64,000 bases of DNA. Source: Apostichopus japonicus (taxonomy: Eukaryota; Echinodermata; Holothuroidea; Aspidochirotida; Stichopodidae). Location: positions 29,249,989 through 29,313,988 of the forward strand of contig NC_092572.1 in NCBI RefSeq assembly GCF_037975245.1. Reading direction: 5' to 3'. The notes beneath the pieces are model-generated. The model had not been told where the DNA came from, ran no database searches, and saw nothing but the letters and a program-made list of their open reading frames with translations. A program made the position numbers and the translations under genes. This document shows positions 33,386 through 44,999 of this stretch, piece by piece (the stretch's first letter is position 1; the number at the start of each line of letters is the position of its first letter).

Positions 33386-34326
33386 TACTTTCCTGGAAGC
33401 ATTCACTCTCCATTTGTTCTCAAATATTCTAAGTGAACACCCAAAGCCATTCTTACCAAGGAAGTGATACTTCCCATGTTCGTACACTACAGTACTTGCA
33501 AGTACAACTTTCTCAGACAAATTATTCCATAACCCTCTGAGAATAAAAAGGAGTTTTGACAAATATATGGTACTTATAACTTCTGTAGTTTAAGACATTG
33601 ATCTCTGGTAATTCTGCTTGGCAAACCTGAAAACAAGGTCAGTGAAGGATAAAATGTCTAAACCATACCATTCTTGAAAACCCGAATCAAGTCACCGCGT
33701 AATTAACCGACCTATAACCTCCATTGTGGTGGGTTAACTGTCAGAATGCACATTATCAGTGTTTTTATCTTCATGCAGAACTGACATCAACAGTGAATAC
33801 TATTGTTCTCTGACTCGAGTCAAAGGACGCTTGAACCGCAGTGTGCTAATGTAACTGCCAAGCGTAACTTATTTGTGATTGCAGGTGTCCAACCGCAGTG
33901 TAGACAAGCATTTAACGTTATACATTGAATTCGAACTTCTTCATGATCTGTCGTCATATTTTGTGTATTACTATTTTTAAGTTGTTCATGCAAACACATA
34001 ATGAACACCCTATACATTGCTCTAGACTGACTTTCAAGAAAAAACCGTCGGTGTCATGTAGTGTGGCTTGTCTACAACCCAAACTGATTAGAAAAGATAT
34101 TTCAATCAATTCTGACTTGATTGTGAGTGAAAAAATGCTACTTGAAGCAAGTGCAATAACAAGCAACGCTGACAGCCATTTAACAAGTCAACGAGTGACA
34201 CTCCTGACGGTTTCTACTACTACAATCTGTTTCTGTGATATTTTCCGACGAACAAGAAAACGGCGACCACAGTCGCGTAGTAACATACAAGTGCTACCTC
34301 CTTAAGCTTATATTATGTACGTACGT
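33386..34326. other. No supported gene
   Basis: A plus frame of 126 codons (33925-34305) ends in a basic segment (FRRTRKRRPQSRS). It has no recognisable motif and no clear splice context. It could be a terminal exon but is not called. Confidence 0.3.
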
Positions 34327-34436
34327 GAATCACTGATCTACACTAACTGGATAGGCCGCGCGGCTCCGTTTGTGAAGCAGCCGGAAGTGACTCAGCGGCC
34401 ATGTTGGGATATTCAAAACATCACCGCGCGCACATA
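34327..34436 (+). promoter_or_regulatory. Promoter-like repeat with ETS and YY1-type motifs, copy A
   Basis: Holds CACTGATCTACACTAACTGG, then GCCGGAAGTGA (an ETS-type site), then GCGGCCATGTTGG (YY1-like, containing the ATG at 34401). CCGGAAGT and GCGGCCAT near a start codon are typical of TATA-less animal core promoters. An inverted copy lies at 38351-38475. The ATG region is the best conserved part. Promoter activity is an inference. Confidence 0.5.
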
Positions 34437-34571
34437 CAGGGCATACTGTACGTTGCTATGTCGGTCGGTGGCCGAGAAGGTGATGCGAAGAGAGGCCAAG
34501 GAAGGGAAGTGAATGTCGCAGAAACAATCCTTATTGATCAAGGAAGTGAAGGTGAACATTTGAACCCCTGA
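34401..34571 (+). CDS. Short ORF starting in the promoter-like repeat
   Basis: ATG at 34401 in the context GCGGCC-ATG, 56 codons to TGA. It begins MLGYSKHHRA, identical to the first 10 residues of the 23-codon ORF of the inverted copy (38383 to 38312), after which the two diverge. A donor-like GTGAAC near 34553 could make this a first exon. I do not recognise the family. Sharing of the start and first residues between copies could reflect a conserved first exon of a mobile gene or simply high local identity. Confidence 0.35.
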   Translation: MLGYSKHHRAHIQGILYVAMSVGGREGDAKRGQGREVNVAETILIDQGSEGEHLNP

Positions 34572-34599
34572 GAAATATGTGTTATGCCAGACTAAAATG

Positions 34600-35065
34600 G
34601 TTAATATGCCTATTTTCCGTGCAGGAAAAGATATGGAATGGGTCGTCTGTACAGAGACAGACGCTGCAACTGCAATGCAATACAAAGTCTATGGTATACG
34701 TCGGACTAGGAACTTGAGGGGCATCCCTTCCTCCATGGTTAGGGCCTTTTAATTTCAAGAAAAATGTTAAGCATTTCTTCTAAATTCACTTTAAATTGGG
34801 GGAAAGAATTTCATAACTGGACGAGGCTACACCATCCATGCAACAAACTACATGTATCGGTAGCTAGTATTGGGGAGGGCAAATATTAAATTTTGAGGTG
34901 GCTCGCAGGGTTACAAAATTTGAGTTAATTTCCATCTAGAAACTAAAAATGCGAGTTCCATGATAAATAAAAAAATTAGGAGGGAAAAATTCCATGTGTT
35001 CTCAGGAAAAACTTGTCGCATAGGGTTTTTACATGCGGCCGGGGTCTTAAGGCAGTGTGTCCAGA
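34600..35065. other. Non-coding
   Basis: Nothing supportable between the short ORF and the repeat at 35066. Confidence 0.4.
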
Positions 35066-35230
35066 CAGGGGCGTATCCAGGATTTTCTAACCCGGGGGGC
35101 GCGAATTACTATCTAAGCGGAGCGCCAGCATCGGCATCGGAGCGTACAAGAAAATTTCTGGTTTTGATACCCCCCAGATCACCGGAAATGGCACTTCTAG
35201 GGCTTGAAAATGACCAACCAGATGTACACT
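35066..35230 (+). repeat. hAT-type repeat family 2, copy A
   Basis: Starts CAGGGGCGTATCCAG, a common hAT end. It contains CTATCTAAGCGGAGCGCCA and GCGTACAAGAAAATTT. Related copies lie at about 36365-36490 (plus) and 62690-62835 (minus). Confidence 0.7.
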
Positions 35231-36321
35231 TTTGCCTGAGAACCGAGTATTTCCCAACAGTTTTTTTTTCCATCCATAACCTTTTTGAAGATTGTCACCA
35301 GTCACACATCATGTTCGACCTCATTGCATGTCCTGTGGATCATTGCTTTTGTAGGTGATTCTACGTCACGGCCCACAATATCCGAAAGCCCCACTTTTCA
35401 AGGTTTTAAGACCATTATTTGTTCAGAATTTGAAAATTCACATTTCTCGTGAATAAAATCACTTCAAAACATACCCACAATGTTGCACAAAATTCAATCT
35501 ATGGACAACCAATATAGAAAAACCTCCTTAAACCCCTAACAGACAGGTCAAAATTGCACGAGTAGAGGGAAGTTTGATGAAGAATATTGGTCAGGAAATT
35601 TTCGAAAATTCAGACACAGTTAATTTATTGGTGTAGAAACATTAAAACCTCTTGTAATGGCTATTATAAAACTTCGTTGAAGGAAATGAAAAATACCAGA
35701 TATTTCCGAGATCAGATATTTCGAAACCGAACACTACACACATAGGCGTAGGAGGCGCGGGCTGCAGCCCCCCCCCCCCCCAACCAAATTTTTTCCCCTG
35801 AAAATTCGGGGAATATGCTGAGAATTTTTCCGGCACCTACTAAAAGAAATATAAATAGCAATTATGTAGCTAAAGGAAATGAATAGTTTAAAATGATCTC
35901 CTTGGTAATTAAAATAAAGTTCTAAGCTTGGCCGACTAATTCACCAGTAAAAGAGAGTTTTGATATAATTGGACCTGTATAGCTTTTTCTCCATCTACAT
36001 AAGACATTTCGTTGTTTACATTAGCATCCGGCGGTATACTGCGCAACTTTCACGAACCGTACGGTGCACGATGCCATTTGATGTAATGACCGATGCTTGC
36101 TTATATGATATTGACATTAACATGTTGAACGCGCGCGAGGCGCGCGAAAAATTTTGCTTATATTTTTCGGGCAAGTCGTTACAGCCCCCAAATCCAATTG
36201 GCCTCCTAGCTACGCTTTTGACTACACACATAGACAGTTTTGAGGCTGTTCATCCTGGAACATGCATTTCCATGCTCACTGATATGATGTGATATCCGCT
36301 CTTTCCTTTACAAATTCGAAC
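35231..36321. other. Repeat fragments
   Basis: A possible hAT-like segment begins near 35741 (ATAGGCGTAGGAGG, then a C-run), and CCTCCTAGCTACGC lies near 36204. These could be the two ends of one element. No gene is seen. Confidence 0.35.
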
Positions 36322-37076
36322 AGGCGTGTAGCGAGTAATTTGCCAAGGGAGGGGCGAAGTCTGTAGGCAAACTATCTAAGCGTAGCGCCACCATAGGTTG
36401 GCGCGAAGCGTACAAGAAAATTTTGGCCGAAAATGCCTCCCAGATTGCTGGAAATGACACTTCCCAGTCCTTGTAAGTTGCATTTAAGCATTGTCTATTT
36501 TGAAATTACTAGCGATATCATAACGAAAATTTGCTCAGGGAGTGGGGGGGGGGGGCGGTCGCCCCCTTCCCGAAATGCGTCATGTTCCCCGACGACTCGG
36601 TCGAGTTCAAGACCAGCCACAGTTGGTTCCATATAGCACAATTGTAACAATTGTTTAAGGCGTCCATACACACACACGCGTTATGATAGACCATATATAG
36701 TATATATATATAGATACATTAGTGAGAGAGGAAAATGGAAACGTCAAAAATGGAGTTGTCGGTGTAAGGGGTAGGGTGAGGCGCACACCCCCTCCGTAAT
36801 ACTCGATCTGTCACTGGCTATCCTGTGTATATAATAGGGGTCAGCGTTGTAATTATGACTGTTCCTCCTTCTCTTCCCGAGGTCTTGGCGTTTATCTTCT
36901 ACTCCCTCCTTTTCTCCTTTTTCTCTCTTTCTTCTTTTTCTTTTCCCTTCCTTCCTCTCCTCCTTTTCTTTTCTTTTCCCCCCTCTTTTTCCCTTTTTTC
37001 TTCTCTTTTTTCTCTCCTCTTTTCCTTACCCGGGGGGCGCGCGCCCCCAACGCCCCCCCTGGATACGCGCCTGCCA
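36322..37076 (+). repeat. hAT-type repeat family 2, copy B, with polypyrimidine tract
   Basis: Left end CAGGCGTGTAGCGAG, right end GGATACGCGCCTG (37064-37076), which are inverted relatives. The shared core (CTATCTAAGCG.AGCGCCACCAT and AGCGTACAAGAAAATTTTGG) lies at 36373-36424. A pure C/T tract of about 140 bp lies at about 36885-37027. No target duplication was found. Confidence 0.55.
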
Positions 37077-37146
37077 GATGTGGAATTCCTTTCAGGAACC
37101 TTAGTGTCCAGTTTGGGGATATGGAATTAACACAATCATCTACAGG

Positions 37147-38102
37147 GTGCAGGACAAAATCCCCCCGGACAAAATCCCCCCGGACAAAATCCCCCGGACA
37201 AAATCCCCCGAGCCAAAATCCCCCTGGACAAAATCCCCCCATGCCAAAATCCCCCCAGGACAAAATCCCCCCATGCTATAAAAAATCCCATCAATTCTTT
37301 ACAAAAATGCGTCCCCCGGTCCCCCCTGTGTCCCCGGTACCCCTGGTCTTCCCGGCATCCCTGGTACCCGGTACCGTCATCTGGTACCGTCATCCGGTAC
37401 CTCCACCAGTTCCCCCACCGGTACACCCACTGGTACTCACAGTGGTACTCTCAGTGGTTCCCGGACCAGTACCCCGACCAGAACCCCGACCATTCCCCAA
37501 CCAGTACCCTAATAATTAGCCTGACAGTTACCCTGACAGTTACACCCACCGGTACACCCAAGTACCCCCACTGATACTCTCAGTGGTACCCCACTGGTAT
37601 TCTCAATAGCTCCCTGACCAGTACCCCGGCCCGTACCCCGGCCCGTACCCCGGCCCGTACCCCAGCCGGTACCTCAACCCGTACCTCGACCGTTACCCCG
37701 ACCGGTATCCCAACTGGTATCCTGAAAGGCACCCTGACACGTACCCTGACACGTACCCTGACACATACCCTTACTAGTACTGGTACAATGACCAGTACTT
37801 TAACAAGTACCTTGACCGGTCACATGAACAGTACCTTGACCGGTACCCTCACAGGTACCCTAACAGTAGCCCTCACAGTTACGCTCGCCAGTACCCTCAC
37901 TGGTACCCTGACCAGTCCCCTGACCGGTACCCTAACCAGTGCAATGACCCATGCCTTTCAAGACTGTCACACCTGGGCCATCCCTGGTTGTTGCAGGCAG
38001 GAGTTTGTATGGGTCAGGGGGATATTGTCTGGGGGCGGGATCTTGTCCGGGGGAATTTTGTCATGGGGGGATTTTGGCTTGGGGGGATTTTGTCCTAGAA
38101 CC
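37147..38102. mobile_element. 956-bp element with GGACAAAATCCCCC ends and a 10-bp target duplication
   Basis: Identical CATCTACAGG flanks (37137-37146 and 38103-38112) bound the unit. The left end has repeated GGACAAAATCCCCC units (37151-37275); the right end carries the same motif inverted (about 38017-38095). The interior is a degenerate array of about 12-bp GGTACC/AGTACC units (37320-37955). The threonine/leucine-rich frames it produces are not genes. No transposase is present. A 9-11-bp duplication fits Mutator-like elements, but other superfamilies are possible. Confidence 0.75.
37320..37955. repeat. GGTACC-centred minisatellite
   Basis: Degenerate units such as CCTGACCGGTACC and CTGACACGTACC repeat in steps of about 10-12 bp. 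Many units centre on the palindromes GGTACC or AGTACT. Confidence 0.85.
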
Positions 38103-38350
38103 CATCTACAGGTCATTATTTTTGTACATATATTCCGTTTTTTTTTTTAAAGTAAATGCAGACAGACAACTATTTATAGTTCATATGCACAGTTATATCT
38201 TTGCTGCAACAGCAATTTATTTAGCAGTTCTCCACAATTTCAGTTAAAATCTTCATATTCCTCAGCTTTTTACAGGTTGGTTCCCACAGTGACATACATG
38301 TAAGTAATGCCCTAGTACATACATATAGTAATATATGGACGGTCGTTGTC

Positions 38351-38475
38351 ATATGCGCGGTGATGTTTTGAATATCCCAACATGGCCGCTGAACAACTTC
38401 CGGTGACTTCACGGCTCGCTATACAATCACCGTACGCGCAGCCTATCCAGTTAGTGTAGATCAGTGACGTGAATT
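38351..38475 (-). promoter_or_regulatory. Promoter-like repeat, inverted copy B
   Basis: The reverse complement of this stretch repeats the order of copy A: CACTGATCTACACTAACTGG, then ACCGGAAGTTG, then GCGGCCATGTTGG with the ATG at 38383, then AATATTC-type sequence on to ACCGCGC. The middle part differs between the copies. The short ORF from this ATG ends at 38312. Confidence 0.5.
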
Positions 38476-38479
38476 TGAC

Positions 38480-39381
38480 AGAAAACTTGAGGGTCAAAGG
38501 TGAAAAAGTGAAGTACACTACATGATGCGAGTTAGTATTAAACGTTAGGCCTACTTCAAGTTGATTCAATGACTAGGATATACCGGCATTTTAAATTTAT
38601 TATTCCTCTCGACAATTTACGGTACAATTAAAGGCAGGAGCCCAGGAAGTTATTGACCAAGCGATTTTGCCAATTTTTTGACAAGTTCGCTTCGTTGTAA
38701 TACGCCTCAAATAGAACTTAGAAGAAAAGGGGCCTCTACGGGCTCTAACTTAGGCCCTAGGTAGCGTACACACTATTTCTAGACTGAAGTCTGTGTAGGC
38801 TAGGTCACAACATCAAAGGTGAGACCTAATTTCGTGCAGCTATTTGATTAATTCGATTGATGCTTCACGTTCCTTAACCTTCAGCTTTCATTTAAAAAAA
38901 AAACGTGTGTCTTTGTTGTTTGCACCTACAAATCTGTTAAAATTTCGTAGAAAATAACATTGTCACGTCCAACTCCAACTTAGCAAGAGCTAGGCCGTAA
39001 GCCTATTTAATCAGTGAAGCCAGGATAGTGTTAACATATCAACATTGTTAAAACGTGAAGTGCTCCTAAATCCTAATTTCGTTCCTGTTGTCGGCTACTC
39101 CAAAATCCTAAAATTTTATGGCAACTATATAATTAGTTTTGAATCAATATAATATAGTAACAAGGAATATTATTGCTTCAGAGACTGACATGCACCAGTG
39201 CAGTGAAATGCTTACAGTCTTCAATTTCATGGGGGTGAAAGCCTCATGTGTACCCCTTCTCCCCTCTGGGTCAGACATTGGGCCAAGATTGGGGTTGATA
39301 TATTGGAGTCCAAGGAGTCAAAGGACACTAGCATATTATCATATTCAGGTTTACTAACTGCTCTTTTCCACTTTAAAACAG
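38480..39381. other. No supported exon
   Basis: A frame ending HWAKIGVDILESKESKD at about 39270-39335 looks protein-like but does not join the next exon in phase. It may be an upstream exon with another donor. Confidence 0.3.
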
Positions 39382-39524
39382 ACCTTCAACATCAGGAAGT
39401 AAAGAGAAAAGAAAGGCTCAGCACAAGTTACCTGTGCTTCACAAAAAGAGGAAGAGTAATAAGGATCAGCCAGTTGTCAGCCCTTTAGAATTCATCAAGA
39501 AGGAAGTCAATGCAGCATTCTTAG
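39382..39524 (+). CDS. Internal exon of an unknown spliced gene
   Basis: A branch-point-like TACTAAC at about 39353-39359 and a C/T-rich stretch precede the acceptor TTTAAAACAG; the donor is TTAG/GTGAGA. The single open frame (one base, 47 codons, one base) is lysine-rich, with PSTSGSKEKRKAQHK and LHKKRKSNKD. These look like nuclear-localisation-type basic runs. It ends EFIKKEVNAAFL. The trailing G plus the leading AT of the exon at 45806 form a codon, so the two exons are phase-compatible across 6.3 kb of repeat-filled intron. I do not recognise the family; it looks like a host or transposon nuclear protein. Confidence 0.5.
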
Positions 39525-40613
39525 GTGAGAACCCTTAGAAGCTGTCAGGTACGGTAGCAGTACAATATACTGCCTCAGGAATTGGAACTGTTGTGGTTTT
39601 AGAACAGGGGGCCCCTACTAGCCAGATTGAGCATGCCAGACAATCTAATCTGGCCCACCAAAAAACAAAGGGAAAAAAAACCCAAACTTTTTGGTTCACC
39701 AATTTACTGAACAAAAAAAAAAATTGAAGAGAATTTGAATAAGCGTTAATTTTCATTGATTTTCATTGATAAAAGTTTGTCCTAGATGCTAAAACAATCA
39801 TCTTCCATTTTCAGCAATCTATTTTTGGCCTTTTGTTAGTCAAAATTTCCTCCTGTGGCTACCATGGTGGGCCCGCATACTGTATGAGTAATATTCAGCA
39901 GCCCACAACTAAAAGGACAGTAGGCAGCTGTTAAATTCATTTTACATCAGTTTCTGTTCAACAAGTGCAATATGCATGAAGTTCATACTTGGTAGAAAGC
40001 TACCCCTTAGCAAATTCTCAGCTGCAATTGTTATTTAATTGCCAGTGGTCAACCGTAAAAAACCCTATAAATGACCTTACTGAAGTAAAGGTTAAGTGAA
40101 ATTAGTATGCTTATCCCTCAACCGAGTTCTTACCACTTGCTGTTACTTAGTACGTCAAAAATTGTTTGAGGTCCACACCACCTAAAAATCTGAAACTTTG
40201 TTAACAGGTTATCTCACCATGTACAGCTTACATAAAGTTCACACTTTGAACAATTAGAAGAATGTATTCGGTATCTACCACCTTAGTAAATTCTTCACTG
40301 TTATTGCTTTGGGAGGGGCCAAAGGTCATATGAGATAACCAATGGTCTAAACCTGAAAACTTTGTGAATGAGCTAACCCAAAGAATAAAGCTACATAGAA
40401 TGTCAAATTTGTTCCTCTGATTGAATACTTGCCATCTATAATGTTAACTTTTTTTTAGGTCAAATGTCATTTGAGGTCAATTTTAGTTAAATTCTGAAGA
40501 CATATCTCACTAAGTACAGCTTGCATGAAGTTAATGCTCAGTATGAAGACACTCTTAGTAAATACTCAGCTGATAGTGTGTTGGGAGAAGTCAAGGTCAT
40601 TTGAAGTCACTAG

Positions 40614-41199
40614 CAGGGTTTTCGTTAGTAGCCGGGACCCGGGGCAAATGACTCGCTTACTGCACGTACAGGACCCGGCTACTTTGCAACGCTCAGTAAA
40701 AAAAAAAAAAATTAAAATTAAAAAAAAAAATTAGACGAAAAAAATCGAGAGAAATAAATACTATATAAATACTAAATTCTATCACAGACCTAGTTGGGTA
40801 TTTTTTGGCAGTAAAATCCTACTCACTTTGTAGGTACCGTAGACCTATTATCATTTTGTTATGATGGCACTTCATTTAATGCAGCAAGTGCGTCACACCC
40901 TTGCTAAGTTCGGTTCAGTGGCATAGCTACCTCCCTAGGCTCCATGACCCGAGTGTTAATAAAAAAAATTCAGGAGAAAAAAAGAAAAATAGGACAGAAG
41001 AAAGGGATGATTGGGAGGGGGCAATATCATTGACCAAACAACTGTATATTGCACCATTTTGCATCTAGAGACTTTTTAAATTGCAATTTTCCGGCAAAGC
41101 GGAGGGGGAGGGTTAGACCCCTCCCCCATGTCCGCGTACAGACAGTCCCGCCTACTTTTCAACTTGACCCATCTACTTCATTTCTCAACAAAAACCCTG
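40614..41199. mobile_element. Candidate non-autonomous element with CAGGGTTTT ends
   Basis: CAGGGTTTTCGTTAG (40614) faces an inverted CAACAAAAACCCTG (to 41199). Inside are two inverted CCCGG.TAC-type strings (about 40635-40685), an A-rich stretch, and a fragment starting CAGTGGCATAGCTACC (about 40918) that looks like a nested hAT end. No target duplication was found. Confidence 0.45.
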
Positions 41200-41927
41200 T
41201 TTTAGTGGTCAACAACTGACAACTTTTCTAGCTGAAGAAGTGAAGTTTTGGTAAATTTCAAATTTGATAGGAATTAAGCATTTGTCTTCTATTTTTTTGG
41301 CTGTTTCGGTCAAGGTCACTCAAGGTCAGTTAATTTCAGTCTGAAAAACTTCTTAAACATGGTACCTCACCATGCACATGGCAATATTAGCCCTAGACAA
41401 GAAGAACAACATGAACAGATCTTTTACTTGACATGTGGATTCCTACACACATCATAATATTAAAAACCTTTGAAAACATGATAACTCAGGGTTGTCCACA
41501 CCATATCTTTGAGTACACATTTAGTTCTCCTTTGCTAATAGTTGCAAGAGATTTTTTTTTCATTTCACTGTGGATCCCATGTACTCAGTAGAACTCTCCC
41601 CTCCAATGCTCTACAATAACAATAGGCAAAGGAATCACTAAGCCCTGTGGCTTTCTGTTTGCATGTCAATTACACCTGATCTTTGAGGACAAAAGTCTGA
41701 CATTACGCTACTTTGACTTAAGTTACTGATATATTCATTTTCACATTTTGTAACAAATTTTTCTTTCAGGCAAATGGATACCATTATGAAGTTATTGGTG
41801 GCATCCACAATCCAGACAAGAATGTAAAGATACAAAACTTTGGTTAGCAAACAAGCACATCAAAATAGGGGAAACCAGGCATCAGATGAGCATTGAGGTA
41901 AAGGTGACTACTATGAATGTTGTTTTT

Positions 41928-44900
41928 GGTTCCTTGCTTTAGCAAAAGGAACCTATGCAGTCAGGTTGGCGTGTGTGTGTGGGTGCGTGTGTCTGTGTGT
42001 GTGTGCATCTGTGACGCTTGCTTGGGTACGCTCTATCTCAATAAGGGAAAGTTGGATTGATGCCAAACTTGGACTATAGATCCGCCATATGGAGAAGGTG
42101 TGCCCTATTGTTTTTGGTGCCCACAAAGGTCACCAAAGGTCAGTTATGGTCAAAAAACCGAAAATATTAAACCTGCAATAACTCCCAGTGCCAATGTGTG
42201 ACAAGATTGATATTGTGGGACAAGTTGTGAACTGGTTAGGGGAGCATTTTCAAACTTAACGGTCATGTGATCCGAGGTCACCAAAGGTCAATTAATGATA
42301 AAAAACTAGTATTTTTGTGATAACTTGAAAACAAAATGTCCGTTAGGGTTGGGAGTTGCTTCAATGTTATCCTTTTGTTGACCCGCATCTGGGTGACCCT
42401 TGACCTCAATTTGACCTCTGGTGACCTTTACATGTTTTTGGGGATTTTTACAGTTTTGATGCTATTTTCAGATGTCAAAGGTACCTTCTGATCATAAATG
42501 TCATCAGGTTGACCCCGTGTGACCTTTATATGCGAGGTTATATGGGGTCAAAGTTTTTCGGTCGGAGTTAGGATGGTTGTACAGACTTGTCGTTTTGTTT
42601 TTTGGAATCAGGAGATTAAACTACACCTGAAACCAAGGTCAAAAGGTCAAAGGTCACATTAGAAAAAATGTGCTTATTTTGGGAGGAAACGAGCAAAAAA
42701 GAAAATGTTTGGTTTTGATGCTAGATTTGGATCTCAAAGGTACCTTCCGATCAAAAATGTCAATTGGTTGACACCCGTGTGACCTTCGTGTGCGAAGTTA
42801 TACGAGGTCAAAGTTAATTTTCAGACATTTAATGCAATAACTCCCAGTTCCAAGGTGTGACATGGTTGATATTTTTGGACAAGTTGCAAATGGTATAGGG
42901 GAATATTTTCAAACTTAACGGTCATGTGATACGAGGTCACCAAAGGTCAATTAATGTTAAAAAACTAGTATTTTGGGGATAGCAAATGGGCAAAGAAAAA
43001 AATGTTTGAATTTGTATAGTTTGATGCTCTAATTTAGGTCTCATCAATCAAAAATGTCAATAAGTTGACCCAAGGTGACCTTTGTATGTTAAGTTATATG
43101 AGGTCAAAGTTAATTTTCAGACATTTAGTGTAATAACTCCCAGTACCAAGGTGTTACACAGTTGATATTTTGAGACAAGTTGCAAATGGTATAGGGGAAT
43201 ATTTTCAAACTTAATGGTCATGTGATCCGAGGTCACCAAAGGTCAATTAATGATAAAAAAGTAGTATTTTTGCGATAACTTGAAAACAAATTGTCCGTTA
43301 GGGTTGGGAGTTGCTTCAATGTAATCCAATTGTCGACCCGCATCTGGGTGACCCTTGACCTCAATTTGACCTCTGGTGACCTTTTCGTGTTTTGTGGATT
43401 TTTACAGTTTCGATGCTATTTTCAGATGTTAAAGGTACCTTCTGATCATAAATGTCAATGGGTTGACCCCCGTGTGACCTTCGTGTGCGAAGTTATATGA
43501 GGTCAAAGTTAATTTTCAGACATTTAATGCAATAACTCCCAGTTCCAAGGTGTGACAAGCCTGATATTTTTGGAGTAGTTGCAAATGGTATAGAGGAATA
43601 TTTTTAAACTGAACGGTCATGTGATACAAGGTCACCAAAGGTCAAGTTATGATAAAAAACTAGTATTTTTGCGATAACTTGGGAACAAATTGTCCGTTAG
43701 GTTTGGGAGTTGCTTCAATGTAATCCATTTGTCAACTCGCATCTGGGTGACCCTTGACCTCAATTTGACCTCTGTGACCTTTTCGTGTTTTGTGGAACTT
43801 CACAGTTTCGATGCTATTTTCAGATGTTAAAGGTACCTTCTGATCATAAATGTCAATGGGTTGACCCCCGTGTGACCTTCGTGTGTGAAGTTATATGAGG
43901 TCAAAGTTAATTTTCAGACATTTAGTGCAATAACTCCCAGTTCCAAGGTGTGACAAGCTTGATATTTTTGGAGTAGTTGCAAATGGTATAGGGGAATATT
44001 TTCCAACGTAACGGTCATGTGATACGAGGTCACCAAAGGTCAATTAATGATAAAAAAACTAGTATTTTTGCGATAACTTGGGAACAAATTGTCCGTTAGG
44101 TTTGGGAGTTGCTTCAATGTAATCCATTTGTCAACTCGCATCTGGGTGACCCTTGACCTCAATTTGACCTCTGTGACCTTTTCGTGTTTTGTGGAACTTC
44201 ACAGTTTCGATGCTATTTTCAGATGTTAAAGGTACCTTCTGATCATAAATGTCAATGGGTTGAAGTTATATGAGGTCAAAGTTAATTTTCAGACATTTAA
44301 TGCAATAACTCCCAGTGCCAAGGTGTTACAAGGTTGATTTTTTTGGACAAGTTGCAAATGGTATAGGGGAATATTTTCAAACTTAATGGTCATGTGATCC
44401 AACGTCACCAAAGGTCAGCTAATGTTAAAAAACTAGTATTTTTTGGGGGGGGGAGAAAATGGGCAAAGAAAAAATGTTTGAATTTTTACAGTCATGCTCT
44501 ATTTAGGTTTCACCGATCAAAAATGTCAATTGGTTGACCTCCGGGTGACCTTTGTGTGTGAAGTTATGTATACAAGTTCAAAGTTAATTTTTTGACATTT
44601 AATGCAATTAAATCTCAATGCCAAGGTGTGAAATGGTTGATATTTTGGGACAAGTTGTGAATGGGGTGGTGGAACATTTTAAAACTTAAAGGTCATGTCA
44701 TCTGAGGTCACCAATGTTATCATATCTGTTGACACGCTTGTAGGTCTCTTATATTTGTTACATTTCCGACGCCATATTTAGATCTCAAAAGTGTCTTTTG
44801 ATCAAAAATCTGATCACATTTTGTGATCACAAAAGTGTTGTCTATAGTGTTGGTTACTTTATGGGAACATGTAGGACCACAATTACTTGGACTATTTGAG

Positions 44901-44955
44901 CTCAATCTTGCTTGATAATATTATGTGTATTGTCATATACCCCAAGCAAGGAACC
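41928..44955 (+). mobile_element. 3-kb element with GGTTCCTTGCTT ends filled with AGGTCA-rich repeats
   Basis: The left 12-mer GGTTCCTTGCTT (41928-41939) is perfectly inverted at 44944-44955. After a GT-rich leader, about seven copies of a unit of roughly 300-400 bp follow (ATAACTCCCAGT marks at about 42178, 42836, 43134, 43532, 43931, 44306, with a degenerate one near 44608). Some copies carry deletions. Each full unit has a direct repeat AGGTCACCAAAGGTCA and the triple TGACCT-CAATT-TGACCT-CTGG-TGACCT. No open frame of note. A fragment of the left end recurs at 1561-1645 and related GACCTTTGACCTC strings at 62990-63160. Class unknown. Confidence 0.7.
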
Positions 44956-44999
44956 ACAGTGCCCTTGGGCTCTTGTTATAGAAGAATTTCTGCCGAGCA

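Noticed and set aside
33209-33562. Long ORFs across the MITE copy at 33015-33377
   Set aside because: The same frames appear in the other MITE copies and follow the repeat; they contain homopolymer-coded runs.
33925-34305. 126-codon plus ORF with basic end
   Set aside because: It could be a terminal exon, but no clear acceptor joins it to the LRR exon and no family is recognised.
36825-37130. Serine/phenylalanine-rich ORF
   Set aside because: Translation of the polypyrimidine tract.
37788-38150. Threonine/leucine-repeat protein
   Set aside because: It is the translation of the GGTACC minisatellite; no gene signals.
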